DNA from: Thalassotalea loyana
GTDB taxonomy: Bacteria > Pseudomonadota > Gammaproteobacteria > Enterobacterales > Alteromonadaceae
NCBI RefSeq assembly: GCF_030161435.1
Contig: NZ_BSSV01000007.1
Location: 62,001-126,000, forward strand
DNA: 64,000 nucleotides
Direction: 5' to 3'
Of the stretch, positions 18,004-26,277 are shown piece after piece. The translations under genes were made by a program, and so were the position numbers. Below the pieces are notes generated by a model. It was not told the DNA's origin. It saw only the letters and a list, made by a program, of their open reading frames with translations, and made no database searches. Numbering within the stretch: the first letter of the stretch is position 1; every line of letters begins with the position of its first letter.

Positions 18004-19003
18004 GATCAAGCTCCTGTTTTTGTCGTAGCGAGGTTGGCAACACTTTGACCAACAATGCAATAGCTGCAATCGCCAACGCTAATGATAGAGAGTAAAAGAA
18101 AAGAGCTGTGCGTGGGCGCATTTGCTGTTGCTCTTGCTCTACTGGCTCTAAGTTATCAAGTTGACGGTATATTTCATTCATACTTTGGCTATCGCGAGCT
18201 CGAAAATATTGCCCACCAGTTTGCTGTGCAATGTTTTTCAGAGACTTTTCGTCTAATTCAGCTGATGGATTTACTTTACGCGTGCCAAAAATTGTTCGTT
18301 GAAGCATTTCATCGGCACCTATGCCGATAGTGTAGATAGTCACATTTTGTGCAACAGCTAATTCAAGCGCTTGCTCAGGGGTAATTTTTCCTGCTGTATT
18401 CTGCCCATCAGTTACAAGGAGTAATACCCTGTTTGATTCGTCTTTTTGATTGAACCGTTTGACTGCAAGCGCCATAGCATCACCAATTGCCGTTTTTTTA
18501 CCAACTAAACCGATCACCGCTTCGTCTAACATTTGTGCAACGGTAGCGCGATCAAATGTCATTGGTGTCTGCATGTAGGCATCGTCTGCAAATAAAATTA
18601 GGCCAAGGCGATCTCCAATGCGACGTTGAATAAAGTCCCCAAGCACTTCTTTTAACATATCGAGGCGATTGACATTTGCACCGTGCAAAGACATATCTTC
18701 GATTTGCATCGACCCTGATAAATCTACTGCAATCATCATTTCTCGAGATTGGTTTGGAATATTAATAGGTTCACCAAGCCATTGAGGACGAGCAGCTGAA
18801 AATACGAGTAGCAGCCATATCAATGTCAGCAATAATAACGAGCCAGTTGAACGTGTTGTTTTATGAGTATGTGATGTCAGTCCATCAAGCTTTATCGGTA
18901 CTTTTAATGCCGATTGCTGGCTCTTAGACTGGCTTGGTAGCCAATATACGAGCAACGGCAGGATAATGAGAGATAATGCCCAAGGCCATTCAAAACTAAA
19001 CAT
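17996..19003 (-). CDS. batA: BatA: membrane-anchored von Willebrand factor A protein
   Basis: A 335-residue protein with two N-terminal helices (about 5-22 and 54-70), a VWA domain with the metal-ion-dependent adhesion motif DLSGS at 94-98, and a C-terminal helix (about 305-325). This is the BatA layout. VWA domains bind divalent metal and protein partners; together with the MoxR AAA+ ATPase they are thought to assemble or mature envelope complexes. It overlaps the DUF4381 gene (8 nt) at its start and batB/C (8 nt) at its end, so the whole operon is translationally coupled. Confidence 0.92.
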   Translation of the reverse strand: MFSFEWPWALSLIILPLLVYWLPSQSKSQQSALKVPIKLDGLTSHTHKTTRSTGSLLLLTLIWLLLVFSAARPQWLGEPINIPNQSREMMIAVDLSGSMQIEDMSLHGANVNRLDMLKEVLGDFIQRRIGDRLGLILFADDAYMQTPMTFDRATVAQMLDEAVIGLVGKKTAIGDAMALAVKRFNQKDESNRVLLLVTDGQNTAGKITPEQALELAVAQNVTIYTIGIGADEMLQRTIFGTRKVNPSAELDEKSLKNIAQQTGGQYFRARDSQSMNEIYRQLDNLEPVEQEQQQMRPRTALFFYSLSLALAIAAIALLVKVLPTSLRQKQELDHG

Positions 19004-19454
19004 TACCGCCTCCTTTTACAGGCAGCGCGTGAAGCAACCAATATTTTGCTGCATGAGCTAACGATGACTCTTGCGCTGAGTCCGCTTGATACAAATTGTC
19101 AAAATGCGTATCCGCTAGCAGTGTAAATTGAGCTTGTTTTTTCTCTGGAAGCGTTTTGCTTAAAAAGTGCTTGAGGCTTTCGCCATGGAGACTTGCTATC
19201 TCATTACGAGGGAAATACGACATAGCAGCCCATTTCATTATTGAAATAACTTCTTGGTTTGACTTGGCTTTTGATATTGAAGCTAAGGCCATTTGTTGAT
19301 TTTTTTTAAGTGCCTTTAGTTTAAATAAATGTCTAACTGCTAACACGATGAGTAGTAAAATCATCGCAATTAATATGTACCAACCAATGGCCAGGGGAAA
19401 TTGGCCAATTTGCTCAGGTGTTTGAATATCATGTAATTGTGCTAACGGGTCCAT
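18996..19454 (-). CDS. DUF4381-family membrane protein of the Bat operon
   Basis: 152 residues with one clear membrane helix (about 22-45, IGWYILIAMILLLIVLAVRHLF in part) after a short N-terminal MDPLAQLHDIQTP, the standard DUF4381 opening, and a charged cytoplasmic C-terminal domain. Members are found almost only between the DUF58 gene and batA. No enzymatic motif is visible. It overlaps both neighbours (13 nt with DUF58, 8 nt with batA). Confidence 0.85.
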   Translation of the reverse strand: MDPLAQLHDIQTPEQIGQFPLAIGWYILIAMILLLIVLAVRHLFKLKALKKNQQMALASISKAKSNQEVISIMKWAAMSYFPRNEIASLHGESLKHFLSKTLPEKKQAQFTLLADTHFDNLYQADSAQESSLAHAAKYWLLHALPVKGGGNV

Positions 19455-20428
19455 GCGTTAACCTCTGATTTTATTTGATCTTCAAGTAATTGAGCCGAAG
19501 AAATACTAAGCACACGACCACCTGATTTCGTTAATAATGCTAATCGTTGTTTGTGCAAACCTGTCGCCAATAACTGATATTGTTTCATTGATTCTTTGTC
19601 GCCAAGTATCATTTGTTGTTGATTTATACCATCCGAAAGCGTTACCGACTGTTTTTGAATTGAAGCCGGGAGTTGAAGTTCTAATGGATCAGAAATTAGA
19701 CAAATCACTAATTCACAATGGCGAGAAATCATAAGTAAATCGTATATGTTGTCGTCACTTAAATGATGGCCATCTGTAATCAAATAAACAAGCGCACCAG
19801 GTTTGGCTAACTGTCTCAAGCGTCTAATATTTTCTTGAAAATGGTTTTCTGAAGAGGCGTCGGTTACTTGGTTTTGAATTTCACATAGTGCATGAAGGTA
19901 ATGTAAAACACCTTGTTGGCGTGAGCGAGGCTTTAATTCAATATGCTGCTCTTCATTAAAGACAATACCCCCAATTCTATCCCCTCGAGATTTGGCATGC
20001 CATGCCAATAAAGATGCTAGATGAGCAGCCTGTACCGACTTAAACAACAGTTGGCTACCAAAATTCATGCTTTGGCTAAAGTCAGCAGCGATTAATACCG
20101 GTCGTTCGACTTCTTCTCTAAATAGCTTGGTATGTGTTTTACCTGTACGAGCCGTAACTCGCCAATCAATTGTGCGGATATCATCCCCAGTTTGGTAATG
20201 ACGAACTTCGTCAAACTCCATACCCCGTCCCTTGCTTCTTGCAAGATAGTTACCGGACATTTTTCCGTGAAGTTGCTGGCGTGGCGCTAGGTTAATTAAT
20301 GCAGATTTTGTTTGATATGCAATTAATTCATCTATCGTAACTTGTATCCCATTACTTTTAACATGAGTCAGTTGCCGCTCAACTGACTCGAGGTGACGGG
20401 TATTATTGTCTTTCTTACTAAACCACAC
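19442..20428 (-). CDS. DUF58-family protein of the MoxR/Bat operon
   Basis: 328 residues, soluble, with the DUF58 core GNYLARSKGRGMEFDEVRHY (part) and DDIRTIDWRVTARTGK, which ends in the family's hallmark DWR...AR segment. A VWA-like fold follows, with ADFSQSM as the MIDAS-like site. DUF58 proteins accompany MoxR AAA+ ATPases in almost all genomes and probably act as their adaptor or client. It begins 26 nt after moxR. Confidence 0.9.
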   Translation of the reverse strand: MWFSKKDNNTRHLESVERQLTHVKSNGIQVTIDELIAYQTKSALINLAPRQQLHGKMSGNYLARSKGRGMEFDEVRHYQTGDDIRTIDWRVTARTGKTHTKLFREEVERPVLIAADFSQSMNFGSQLLFKSVQAAHLASLLAWHAKSRGDRIGGIVFNEEQHIELKPRSRQQGVLHYLHALCEIQNQVTDASSENHFQENIRRLRQLAKPGALVYLITDGHHLSDDNIYDLLMISRHCELVICLISDPLELQLPASIQKQSVTLSDGINQQQMILGDKESMKQYQLLATGLHKQRLALLTKSGGRVLSISSAQLLEDQIKSEVNAWTR

Positions 20429-20454
20429 GTGACGTACCTTTTGTCTATTTACCG

Positions 20455-21411
20455 TTAACCAACGGCGACAAGTGATAATAGGTGATCTAAGATTTGGTTC
20501 GCTGTCAGGCCTTCAGCTTCAGCTTGATAACTTAATAAAATACGATGGCGTAGTACGTTATGAAATACCGCTTGAACGTCTTCAGGGCTTACGAAGTCTC
20601 TGCCATGCAACCATGCTCGTGCACGAGCACAACGATCCAATGCGATAGTAGCGCGAGGGCTCGCGCCAAATGAGATCCATTGCTTCAATTTATCATCATA
20701 GTTTTCAGGAGTACGGGTTGCGATAATTAAGTCGACAATATACTTCTCTACAGCATCAGCCATGTGAATACTTAGTACTTGTTCACGTGCTGCGAAAATA
20801 TCATCCTGACTAATTTCTTTTACCGGTGCTGTCGTTTTGTTTAACGCCTCACCTCGATTCAATTTTAAGATCTCTAATTCGCTGGCAGCATCAGGGTAAT
20901 TAATGTCTAAGTGCATTAAAAAACGGTCTAGCTGTGCTTCTGGTAACGGATAGGTACCTTCTTGTTCAATTGGGTTCTGCGTTGCCATGACAAGAAATAA
21001 ATCAGGCAATTTATAGGTATTTCTACCAACGGTAATCTGCCCCTCAGCCATAGCTTCTAATAAAGCTGATTGGACTTTAGCAGGCGCACGGTTGATTTCG
21101 TCAGCAAGTACCAAGTTTCTGAATAACGGTCCCGCTTGGAAACTAAAAGTACCATCTTCAGGGCGGTATATATCGGTACCGGTTAAATCGGCAGGTAATA
21201 AATCAGGGGTAAATTGTACTCGATGGAAATCGGCTTCTAAGCCTTTCGCTAATTCGTTAACCGCGCGAGTCTTTGCGAGGCCCGGTGGCCCCTCTACAAT
21301 AAGATGCCCATCAGCAAGTAGCGCAATAAGTAAGTTTTCTACCAGAGATGATTGACCAATAATTTGGCTCGCTAAATGTTGTTGTAGGGTATTAAAAGCT
21401 TGTAATGACAT
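20455..21411 (-). CDS. MoxR-family AAA+ ATPase
   Basis: 318 residues. Walker A is GPPGLAKT (41-48), Walker B is LVLADEIN (100-107), with sensor 1 in ATQNPIEQEGTYPLPEAQLD and a C-terminal lid domain. These are standard MoxR features. MoxR ATPases act as chaperones that insert metal or assemble complexes with VWA partners, here probably BatA, BatB and the DUF58 protein. It is the first gene of the six-gene operon and is divergent from fadI, with about 260 bp between. AAGA before the ATG is a weak ribosome site. Confidence 0.95.
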   Translation of the reverse strand: MSLQAFNTLQQHLASQIIGQSSLVENLLIALLADGHLIVEGPPGLAKTRAVNELAKGLEADFHRVQFTPDLLPADLTGTDIYRPEDGTFSFQAGPLFRNLVLADEINRAPAKVQSALLEAMAEGQITVGRNTYKLPDLFLVMATQNPIEQEGTYPLPEAQLDRFLMHLDINYPDAASELEILKLNRGEALNKTTAPVKEISQDDIFAAREQVLSIHMADAVEKYIVDLIIATRTPENYDDKLKQWISFGASPRATIALDRCARARAWLHGRDFVSPEDVQAVFHNVLRHRILLSYQAEAEGLTANQILDHLLSLVAVG

Positions 21412-21602
21412 ATCTTTTTAAAATCTTATTATGGGTTAATGGCATTCGTACCATTTTATATGGGGTGGTTGAGATTAAACACAAGTATTTGACCATATTT
21501 TTTAATAAATTTGTAAATAATATTTACGGTTTAAATAACGTAATCTTGGGAAATGGGTGCTAGATTTGTTAGTTACTTATCAATTCTTATATCAGTTCAA
21601 CA

Positions 21603-21630
21603 TTGAAAATTTTTCTTAAGTGAGTAGAAT
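21603..21630 (+). promoter_or_regulatory. Candidate sigma-70 promoter of fadIJ
   Basis: TTGAAA (21603-21608), a 16-nt spacer and TAGAAT (21625-21630) fit a sigma-70 promoter; transcription would begin near 21637, directly before the FadR-like palindrome. Assigned by eye from consensus. Confidence 0.5.
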
Positions 21631-21644
21631 CAAGCTATCTTGAC

Positions 21645-21659
21645 AGAGGTCAGACCTCT
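21645..21659. promoter_or_regulatory. FadR-like operator before fadIJ
   Basis: AGAGGT-CAG-ACCTCT is a perfect 6-bp palindrome with a 3-nt centre. Its GGTnnnACC core equals that of E. coli FadR sites, although the flanks differ. Placed just after the expected start point, it would let a fatty-acid-responsive repressor block fadIJ. Confidence 0.55.
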
Positions 21660-21675
21660 TAATTAAGGAATGAGT

Positions 21676-22983
21676 ATGACAAAAAATACATTAACAACCC
21701 GCAACGGAGAACGCATCGCCATTGTTGCTGGTTTACGTACGCCGTTTGCTAAGCAGGCAACAGCATATCACGGTGTACCTGCCGTAGACCTTGGTAAAAT
21801 CGTCGTAAACGAGCTAGTTAAAAAGCACGATTTAGATCCGAAAGTTGTTGATCAGTTAGTATTTGGCCAAGTGGTTCAAATGCCTGAAGCGCCAAACATT
21901 GCACGTGAAATTGTTCTTGGTACAGGTATGAGCGTTCATACCGATGCCTATAGTGTTTCTCGCGCATGTGCGACGAGTTTTCAGTCAACGGTAAATGTAG
22001 CTGAGTCTATTATGGCTGGTACTGCCGATGTAGGCATAGCGGGTGGTGCAGATTCTTCATCAGTGGCACCAATTGGTGTCTCCAAGAAGCTGGCAAGAAC
22101 GTTACTTGATTTGTCAAAAGCAAAAACCTTTGGTCAAAAGTTTGGATTAATTCGTCAACTAGGGTTAAAAGATTTGCTACCTGTACCTCCTGCAGTAGCA
22201 GAATACTCTACAGGTTTATCAATGGGACAAACCGCAGAGCAAATGGCGAAAACTCACAACATTTCTCGTGCAGATCAAGATGAGCTAGCTCATCGTTCGC
22301 ATACATTAGCTACTGAAAACTGGGCGAAGGGTAATCTTGATGGCGAAGTAATGACTGCTCATCCAGAGCCATACAAATTATTTATTGATAAAGATAATTG
22401 TATCCGTGAAAACTCTGTCCTTGAAGGCTATGCGAAATTACGTCCAGTTTTCGATAGAAAGCATGGTTCTGTAACTGCGGCTAACTCAACACCTTTGACT
22501 GATGGCGCTGCAGCGATCTTATTAATGCGTGAAGGTAGAGCAAAAGAATTAGGCTACCAGCCATTAGGTTACATTAAGAGCTTTGGTTTTGCCGCAATCG
22601 ATGTATGGGAAGATATGTTGATGGGCCCTAGTTACGCGACTCCTTTAGCACTTAAACGTGCTGGAATGGAATTAAAAGATTTAGACTTGATTGAAATGCA
22701 CGAAGCATTTGCAGCGCAAGCACTAGCAAATATGAAAATGTTTGGGTCTAAGAAATTTGCCAATGAAAAGCTAGGGCAAGACCAGGCTATTGGTGATATT
22801 GATATGACCAAGTTCAACGTCATGGGGGGCTCATTAGCTTATGGTCATCCATTTGCTGCAACAGGTGCACGTTTAATTACCCAAACGTTAAATGAATTAA
22901 ATCGTCGTGGTGGCGGTGTCGGTTTGACCACAGCATGTGCAGCAGGTGGTTTAGGTGCAGCTTTGATTGTGGAGACAGCATAA
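21676..22983 (+). CDS. fadI: Acetyl-CoA acyltransferase (3-ketoacyl-CoA thiolase), FadI type
   Basis: FadI performs the last step of beta-oxidation, thiolysis of 3-ketoacyl-CoA. Thiolase marks include [14 protein letters not shown] with the nucleophilic cysteine near residue 99, a C-terminal [18 protein letters not shown] with the catalytic His, and [12 protein letters not shown] with the second Cys. About 435 residues matches FadI rather than the shorter FadA (about 390). I start at ATG 21676, 6 nt after AAGGA; an ATG at 21670 is too close to it. The stop overlaps fadJ as TAATG, and the pair forms the FadIJ complex. Confidence 0.96.
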   Translation: MTKNTLTTRNGERIAIVAGLRTPFAKQATAYHGVPAVDLGKIVVNELVKKHDLDPKVVDQLVFGQVVQMPEAPNIAREIVLGTGMSVHTDAYSVSRACATSFQSTVNVAESIMAGTADVGIAGGADSSSVAPIGVSKKLARTLLDLSKAKTFGQKFGLIRQLGLKDLLPVPPAVAEYSTGLSMGQTAEQMAKTHNISRADQDELAHRSHTLATENWAKGNLDGEVMTAHPEPYKLFIDKDNCIRENSVLEGYAKLRPVFDRKHGSVTAANSTPLTDGAAAILLMREGRAKELGYQPLGYIKSFGFAAIDVWEDMLMGPSYATPLALKRAGMELKDLDLIEMHEAFAAQALANMKMFGSKKFANEKLGQDQAIGDIDMTKFNVMGGSLAYGHPFAATGARLITQTLNELNRRGGGVGLTTACAAGGLGAALIVETA

Positions 22984-25112
22984 TGACAGAACAAAAACAA
23001 AGTGCTTTTGAATTAGTGAAGCAAGATTCAGGCATCGCGCATCTGATTATGGATGTAAAAGGCGATACGATGAATACGCTGAAAGCTGAATTTGGTGATG
23101 AAATCTCACAGGTATTGGCTGATATCAAAGCAGATTCTTCTCTTAAAGGTATTGTATTAGTCAGTGGAAAAGCTGATTCATTTGTCGCTGGTGCAGATGT
23201 AAATATGTTAGCAGGCTGTGAATCTAAAGAAGCGGTTCTAGAAATCGCGCTTCAAGGCCATGCGATTTTTGATCAGTTAGTCAATTTACCCATTCCAATC
23301 GTTGCTGCCGTTCATGGTGCATGTTTAGGTGGTGGATTAGAGCTCGCATTAGCGTGTCATGGTCGTGTTGCTTCAGACAGCCCTAAAACAGTCATGGGAT
23401 TACCCGAAGTTCAGTTAGGTCTATTACCTGGCGGTGGTGGTACACAACGTCTACCTAAGTTGGTAGGTATCCAAAAAGCACTTGATATGATGTTAACGGG
23501 CAAACAGTTGCGTGCAAAGCAAGCTTTAAAAGCGGGTATTGTTAATGATGTTGTCCCTGAATCCATTTTAATGCGTACTGCCGAAGAAATGATTTTGTCG
23601 GGCAAAGTTAAGCCTAAAGCGCGCAAGATGACATTTATGGATAAAGTGCTTGAAGGCAACGCTTTAGGTCGTAAGGTTGTTTTTGACCAAGCAACAAAAA
23701 CTGTTCTAGCAAAAACTAAAGGTAATTACCCAGCACCGCTTAAAATTATTGAGTGTATTCGTGCAGGTGTTGAGCAATCACCTGCGAAAGGGTTTCAAGT
23801 AGAAGCAAATAACTTTGCTGAGCTTGTAATGACTGCTGAATCAGAACAATTGCGCAATATTTTCTTCGCAACAACTGAAATGAAAAAAGAGCAGGGCGTT
23901 GAGGGCGTAAAACCAGCAAAAGTTACACAAGCAGGTGTGCTTGGTGGTGGCTTAATGGGCGGCGGTATTGCATTTGTTACAGCGACAAAGGCTAAGCTAC
24001 CTGTACGCATTAAAGACATCAACCACCAAGGTATCAGTAACGCATTAAAATATAGCTTTGATATATTGAACAAAAAGGTTAAACGTCGTTTTATTCGTCA
24101 CAGTGAAATGCAAAGTCAGATGGCTCAGATTACAGGTACGCTCGATTATTCGGGTTTGAATAATGTGGATATCATCGTAGAAGCTGTTTTTGAAGACTTA
24201 TCTCTTAAGCAAAAAATGGTTGCTGATGTTGAAGAAAACTGTAAAGAGACAACTATCTTTGCAAGTAACACATCAAGTCTACCTATTGGCCAAATAGCAG
24301 CTAATGCTAAACGTCCAGAAAACGTTATTGGGTTACATTACTTTTCACCAGTAGACAAAATGCCGCTTGCTGAAATTATTGCTCACGAAGGTACAAGTGA
24401 TGAAACAATTTCAACAACGGTAGCGTTTGCTAAGAAACAAGGTAAAACGCCAATTGTTGTTAAAGACAAAGCTGGTTTTTACGTCAACCGTATTTTAGCT
24501 CCATATATGAATGAAGCTGCAATGTTGTTGTTAGATGGCGAACCTGTTGAGAAGTTGGATAAAGCACTTGTGAAATTTGGCTTTCCAGTAGGTCCAATGC
24601 AACTACTCGATGAAGTTGGTATTGATGTTGGTTCAAAGATTGGTCCTATCTTACAAGCTGAGTTGGGCGATCGATTTGCTCCACCAGCAGCTTTCGACAA
24701 GTTAATTGCTGATGGTCGTTTGGGTAAGAAAGCGAAGAAAGGCTTTTATCAATATGGCACGGGTAAAAAAGGTAAGCAGGTTGACGAGTCAATCTATGGT
24801 TTACTTGGCATTCAACCACAAGCCAAAATGGGTGAGCTTGAAATGGCAAAACGTTGTGTTTACATGATGCTCAATGAAGCGGCTCGCTGTTTAGATGAAG
24901 GTATTGTGCGCAATGCACGTGATGGTGATATTGGCGCAATCTTTGGTATTGGTTTCCCACCATTCTTAGGTGGACCATACCGTTACATTGATACCGTTGG
25001 CGCAAGTAATGTCGTTTCACAGTTGAACCAATGGGCAACAGCTCACGGTGAACGTTTTACTCCATGTGAAGCACTTGTCAAAATGGCCGAAGAAGGCAAT
25101 ACCTATTATTAA
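22983..25112 (+). CDS. fadJ: Fatty acid oxidation complex alpha subunit FadJ
   Basis: A 709-residue bifunctional enzyme. The N-terminal crotonase domain (about 1-190; VAAVHGACLGGGLELALACHGRV in part) gives enoyl-CoA hydratase activity. An NAD-binding domain (GVLGGGLMGGGIAFV, around 315-330) and 3-hydroxyacyl-CoA dehydrogenase C-terminal domains (to about 700; GLHYFSPVDKMPLAEI) follow. It partners FadI. The ATG lies in the fadI stop; a longer open frame back to 22935 lies inside fadI and is spurious. It ends before a strong terminator. Confidence 0.96.
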   Translation: MTEQKQSAFELVKQDSGIAHLIMDVKGDTMNTLKAEFGDEISQVLADIKADSSLKGIVLVSGKADSFVAGADVNMLAGCESKEAVLEIALQGHAIFDQLVNLPIPIVAAVHGACLGGGLELALACHGRVASDSPKTVMGLPEVQLGLLPGGGGTQRLPKLVGIQKALDMMLTGKQLRAKQALKAGIVNDVVPESILMRTAEEMILSGKVKPKARKMTFMDKVLEGNALGRKVVFDQATKTVLAKTKGNYPAPLKIIECIRAGVEQSPAKGFQVEANNFAELVMTAESEQLRNIFFATTEMKKEQGVEGVKPAKVTQAGVLGGGLMGGGIAFVTATKAKLPVRIKDINHQGISNALKYSFDILNKKVKRRFIRHSEMQSQMAQITGTLDYSGLNNVDIIVEAVFEDLSLKQKMVADVEENCKETTIFASNTSSLPIGQIAANAKRPENVIGLHYFSPVDKMPLAEIIAHEGTSDETISTTVAFAKKQGKTPIVVKDKAGFYVNRILAPYMNEAAMLLLDGEPVEKLDKALVKFGFPVGPMQLLDEVGIDVGSKIGPILQAELGDRFAPPAAFDKLIADGRLGKKAKKGFYQYGTGKKGKQVDESIYGLLGIQPQAKMGELEMAKRCVYMMLNEAARCLDEGIVRNARDGDIGAIFGIGFPPFLGGPYRYIDTVGASNVVSQLNQWATAHGERFTPCEALVKMAEEGNTYY

Positions 25113-25161
25113 TGTTTTTACTGATGGCGGCAATTAATTGCCACGCCGGTAAATAGTGTTG

Positions 25162-25190
25162 AAAAAAGAGGCAATTTTTGCCTCTTTTTT
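25162..25190 (+). terminator. fadIJ terminator
   Basis: AAAAAAGAGGCAA (25162-25174) pairs with TTGCCTCTTTTTT (25178-25190) over 13 bp around a 3-nt loop, ending in six Ts. Confidence 0.92.
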
Positions 25191-25293
25191 ATTGAATAAC
25201 TTTTAACCAATCAATCCATTTGTTATCATAGCTTCCTCTTTAGTAGAGTTCTTACTCTAATTTATCTCTAGTTCTAAAAGTTAAGTAGAAGTT

Positions 25294-25494
25294 ATGTTGT
25301 TACTTGTCGTTTTCGTTAGTATTTTAAGTGCTTGTTTTTTCTATGTTCAAGCTGTGTGCAATGGCCTTGGTAAGAAGCGCTGGGCGTTCGCTGGTTTAGT
25401 GTTTGGGCCGTTGTTATTGCCAATGTTTAATATGCAAAAGCGAATGAAGGTATATCGTCAGTACGGTATTCCAGGGCTTTTGTTTAACGCTTGA
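25294..25494 (+). CDS. Small membrane protein (66 residues), function unknown
   Basis: One strongly hydrophobic N-terminal helix (about 1-20, MLLLVVFVSILSACFFYVQA) precedes a basic turn (NGLGKKRW) and a second hydrophobic segment (about 32-45, AGLVFGPLLLPMF). A basic end, MQKRMKVYRQYGIPG, follows. Two membrane passes with a positive inside loop and tail are plausible. The amphipathic, non-random composition and lone position make it a likely real gene. It resembles short conserved Alteromonadales proteins I cannot name. No strong ribosome site is seen (AAGTAGAAG before the ATG). Confidence 0.6.
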   Translation: MLLLVVFVSILSACFFYVQAVCNGLGKKRWAFAGLVFGPLLLPMFNMQKRMKVYRQYGIPGLLFNA

Positions 25495-25597
25495 TTAGTG
25501 AGAGTAAACGATTCCTTGTTATAGATGCGCTAACTTCCTTGTAGCGTGTCTAGAGGTTTGATTTTGGTACTTAATAGAGTGTTATTAAGATTTTGGG

Positions 25598-25702
25598 TTA
25601 GCTCCACCAAGTGGTAGCTGATACTTCTTTGATTTCAATGCGAGCTGCAATAGGATTTTCTTCAATCTCTGTCACAAATAAGTTTTTAATAAATTTAATC
25701 AT
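25598..25702 (-). CDS. 34-residue peptide gene downstream of the repeat protein
   Basis: An open frame from ATG 25702 to TAA 25598 encodes 34 residues. The start is amphipathic and basic (MIKFIKNLFV), the middle acidic (TEIEENPIAARIEIKE), and the end is VSATTWWS. A strong AAGG lies 7 nt before the ATG (GGAAGGTAGTATC), the best argument that it is translated. It sits 35 nt after the AKGRGVKV-repeat gene on the same strand and so probably shares its transcript. I recognise no family. The pattern of a charged leader followed by a short T/S/W-rich end recalls ribosomally made peptide precursors, but no modification enzyme is nearby, so this is only a resemblance. Confidence 0.5.
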   Translation of the reverse strand: MIKFIKNLFVTEIEENPIAARIEIKEVSATTWWS

Positions 25703-25737
25703 GATACTACCTTCCGATTAACTATTGATTTCGGTGT

Positions 25738-26073
25738 CTAAACTTTAACGCCACGACCTTTTGCTACTTTAACGCCACGGCCTTTAGCTGCTTCTTCATA
25801 GTCGCTTACCTTAACGCCACGACCTTTAGCTGCTTCTTCATAGTCGCTTACCTTAACGCCACGACCTTTAGCTGCTTGTTCATAGTCACTAACTTTAACG
25901 CCACGACCTTTTGCTGCATGAATCATGTTGTTTACTTTTACGCCACGACCTTTTGCGATTTTTTCGATTGAAGAAATTGTGCCTTGAGATAGGTTTTGCT
26001 GTTCTAACTGAGTTTGGTTGTCTGCAAGTGGAGATGTTGACAAACCAAGTGCTAAGATAATTGAACTAATCAT
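25738..26073 (-). CDS. Exported AKGRGVKV-repeat protein, undescribed
   Basis: 111 residues. The N-terminus looks like a signal peptide (MISSIILALGLSTSPLA, cleavage expected near residue 17-18). A short polar spacer rich in Q and S follows (18-39). The rest is six exact copies of AKGRGVKV at 40-47, 54-61, 68-75, 82-89, 96-103 and 104-111. The first five are separated by 6-residue spacers (NNMIHA, SDYEQA, SDYEEA, SDYEEA, or none before the last copy). The unit is strongly basic with an acidic spacer. AGGA lies about 9 nt before the ATG. I know no family with this repeat. Possible roles are a multi-copy peptide precursor, a nucleic-acid, LPS or metal binder, or a surface adhesin. It lies between its own leader and the 34-residue gene, after the terminator of the large c-di-GMP gene. 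Confidence 0.75.
   Translation of the reverse strand: MISSIILALGLSTSPLADNQTQLEQQNLSQGTISSIEKIAKGRGVKVNNMIHAAKGRGVKVSDYEQAAKGRGVKVSDYEEAAKGRGVKVSDYEEAAKGRGVKVAKGRGVKV
25741..25956 (-). repeat. Tandem 42-bp repeat encoding AKGRGVKV-SDYEEA units
   Basis: The DNA behind residues 40-111 is a tandem array of 42-bp units, the central ones nearly identical at the nucleotide level. The last unit is cut to 24 bp. Near-identity including synonymous positions suggests recent duplication or gene conversion, so copy number may vary between strains. Confidence 0.8.
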
Positions 26074-26218
26074 TTTTGTTGTTCCTATTGATTGAAAGTC
26101 GATTAATAGTTAGCAGGATTGATGCCAAACTAGTTTCCCCATGTTTTTATTGGGCTAGTAGGGGAAAAACCATTGGAGTTGGGGTGGCGTCAAATTTTTG
26201 AATCATGACCTGAGTGAT

Positions 26219-26256
26219 AAAAAAAACGCACTGACAAATTAATGACAGTGCGTTTT
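26219..26256 (-). terminator. Terminator of the propeller-GGDEF-EAL gene
   Basis: On the minus strand AAAACGCACTG (26256-26246) pairs with CAGTGCGTTTT (26233-26223) over 11 bp with a 12-nt loop, and a T tract reaches 26219. It separates the large gene from the repeat-peptide unit, which therefore needs its own promoter in 26074-26218. Confidence 0.9.
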
Positions 26257-26277
26257 CTTAAACTTCTTAAACTCAGC

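Noticed and set aside
25571-25588. TTAATA/TATTAA hairpin between the 34-residue gene and the 66-residue membrane gene
   Set aside because: Only six A/T pairs and no strong T run; too weak to call a terminator.
25741-25956. CRISPR array
   Set aside because: The 42-bp periodic units are coding, in frame, contiguous and without unique spacers.
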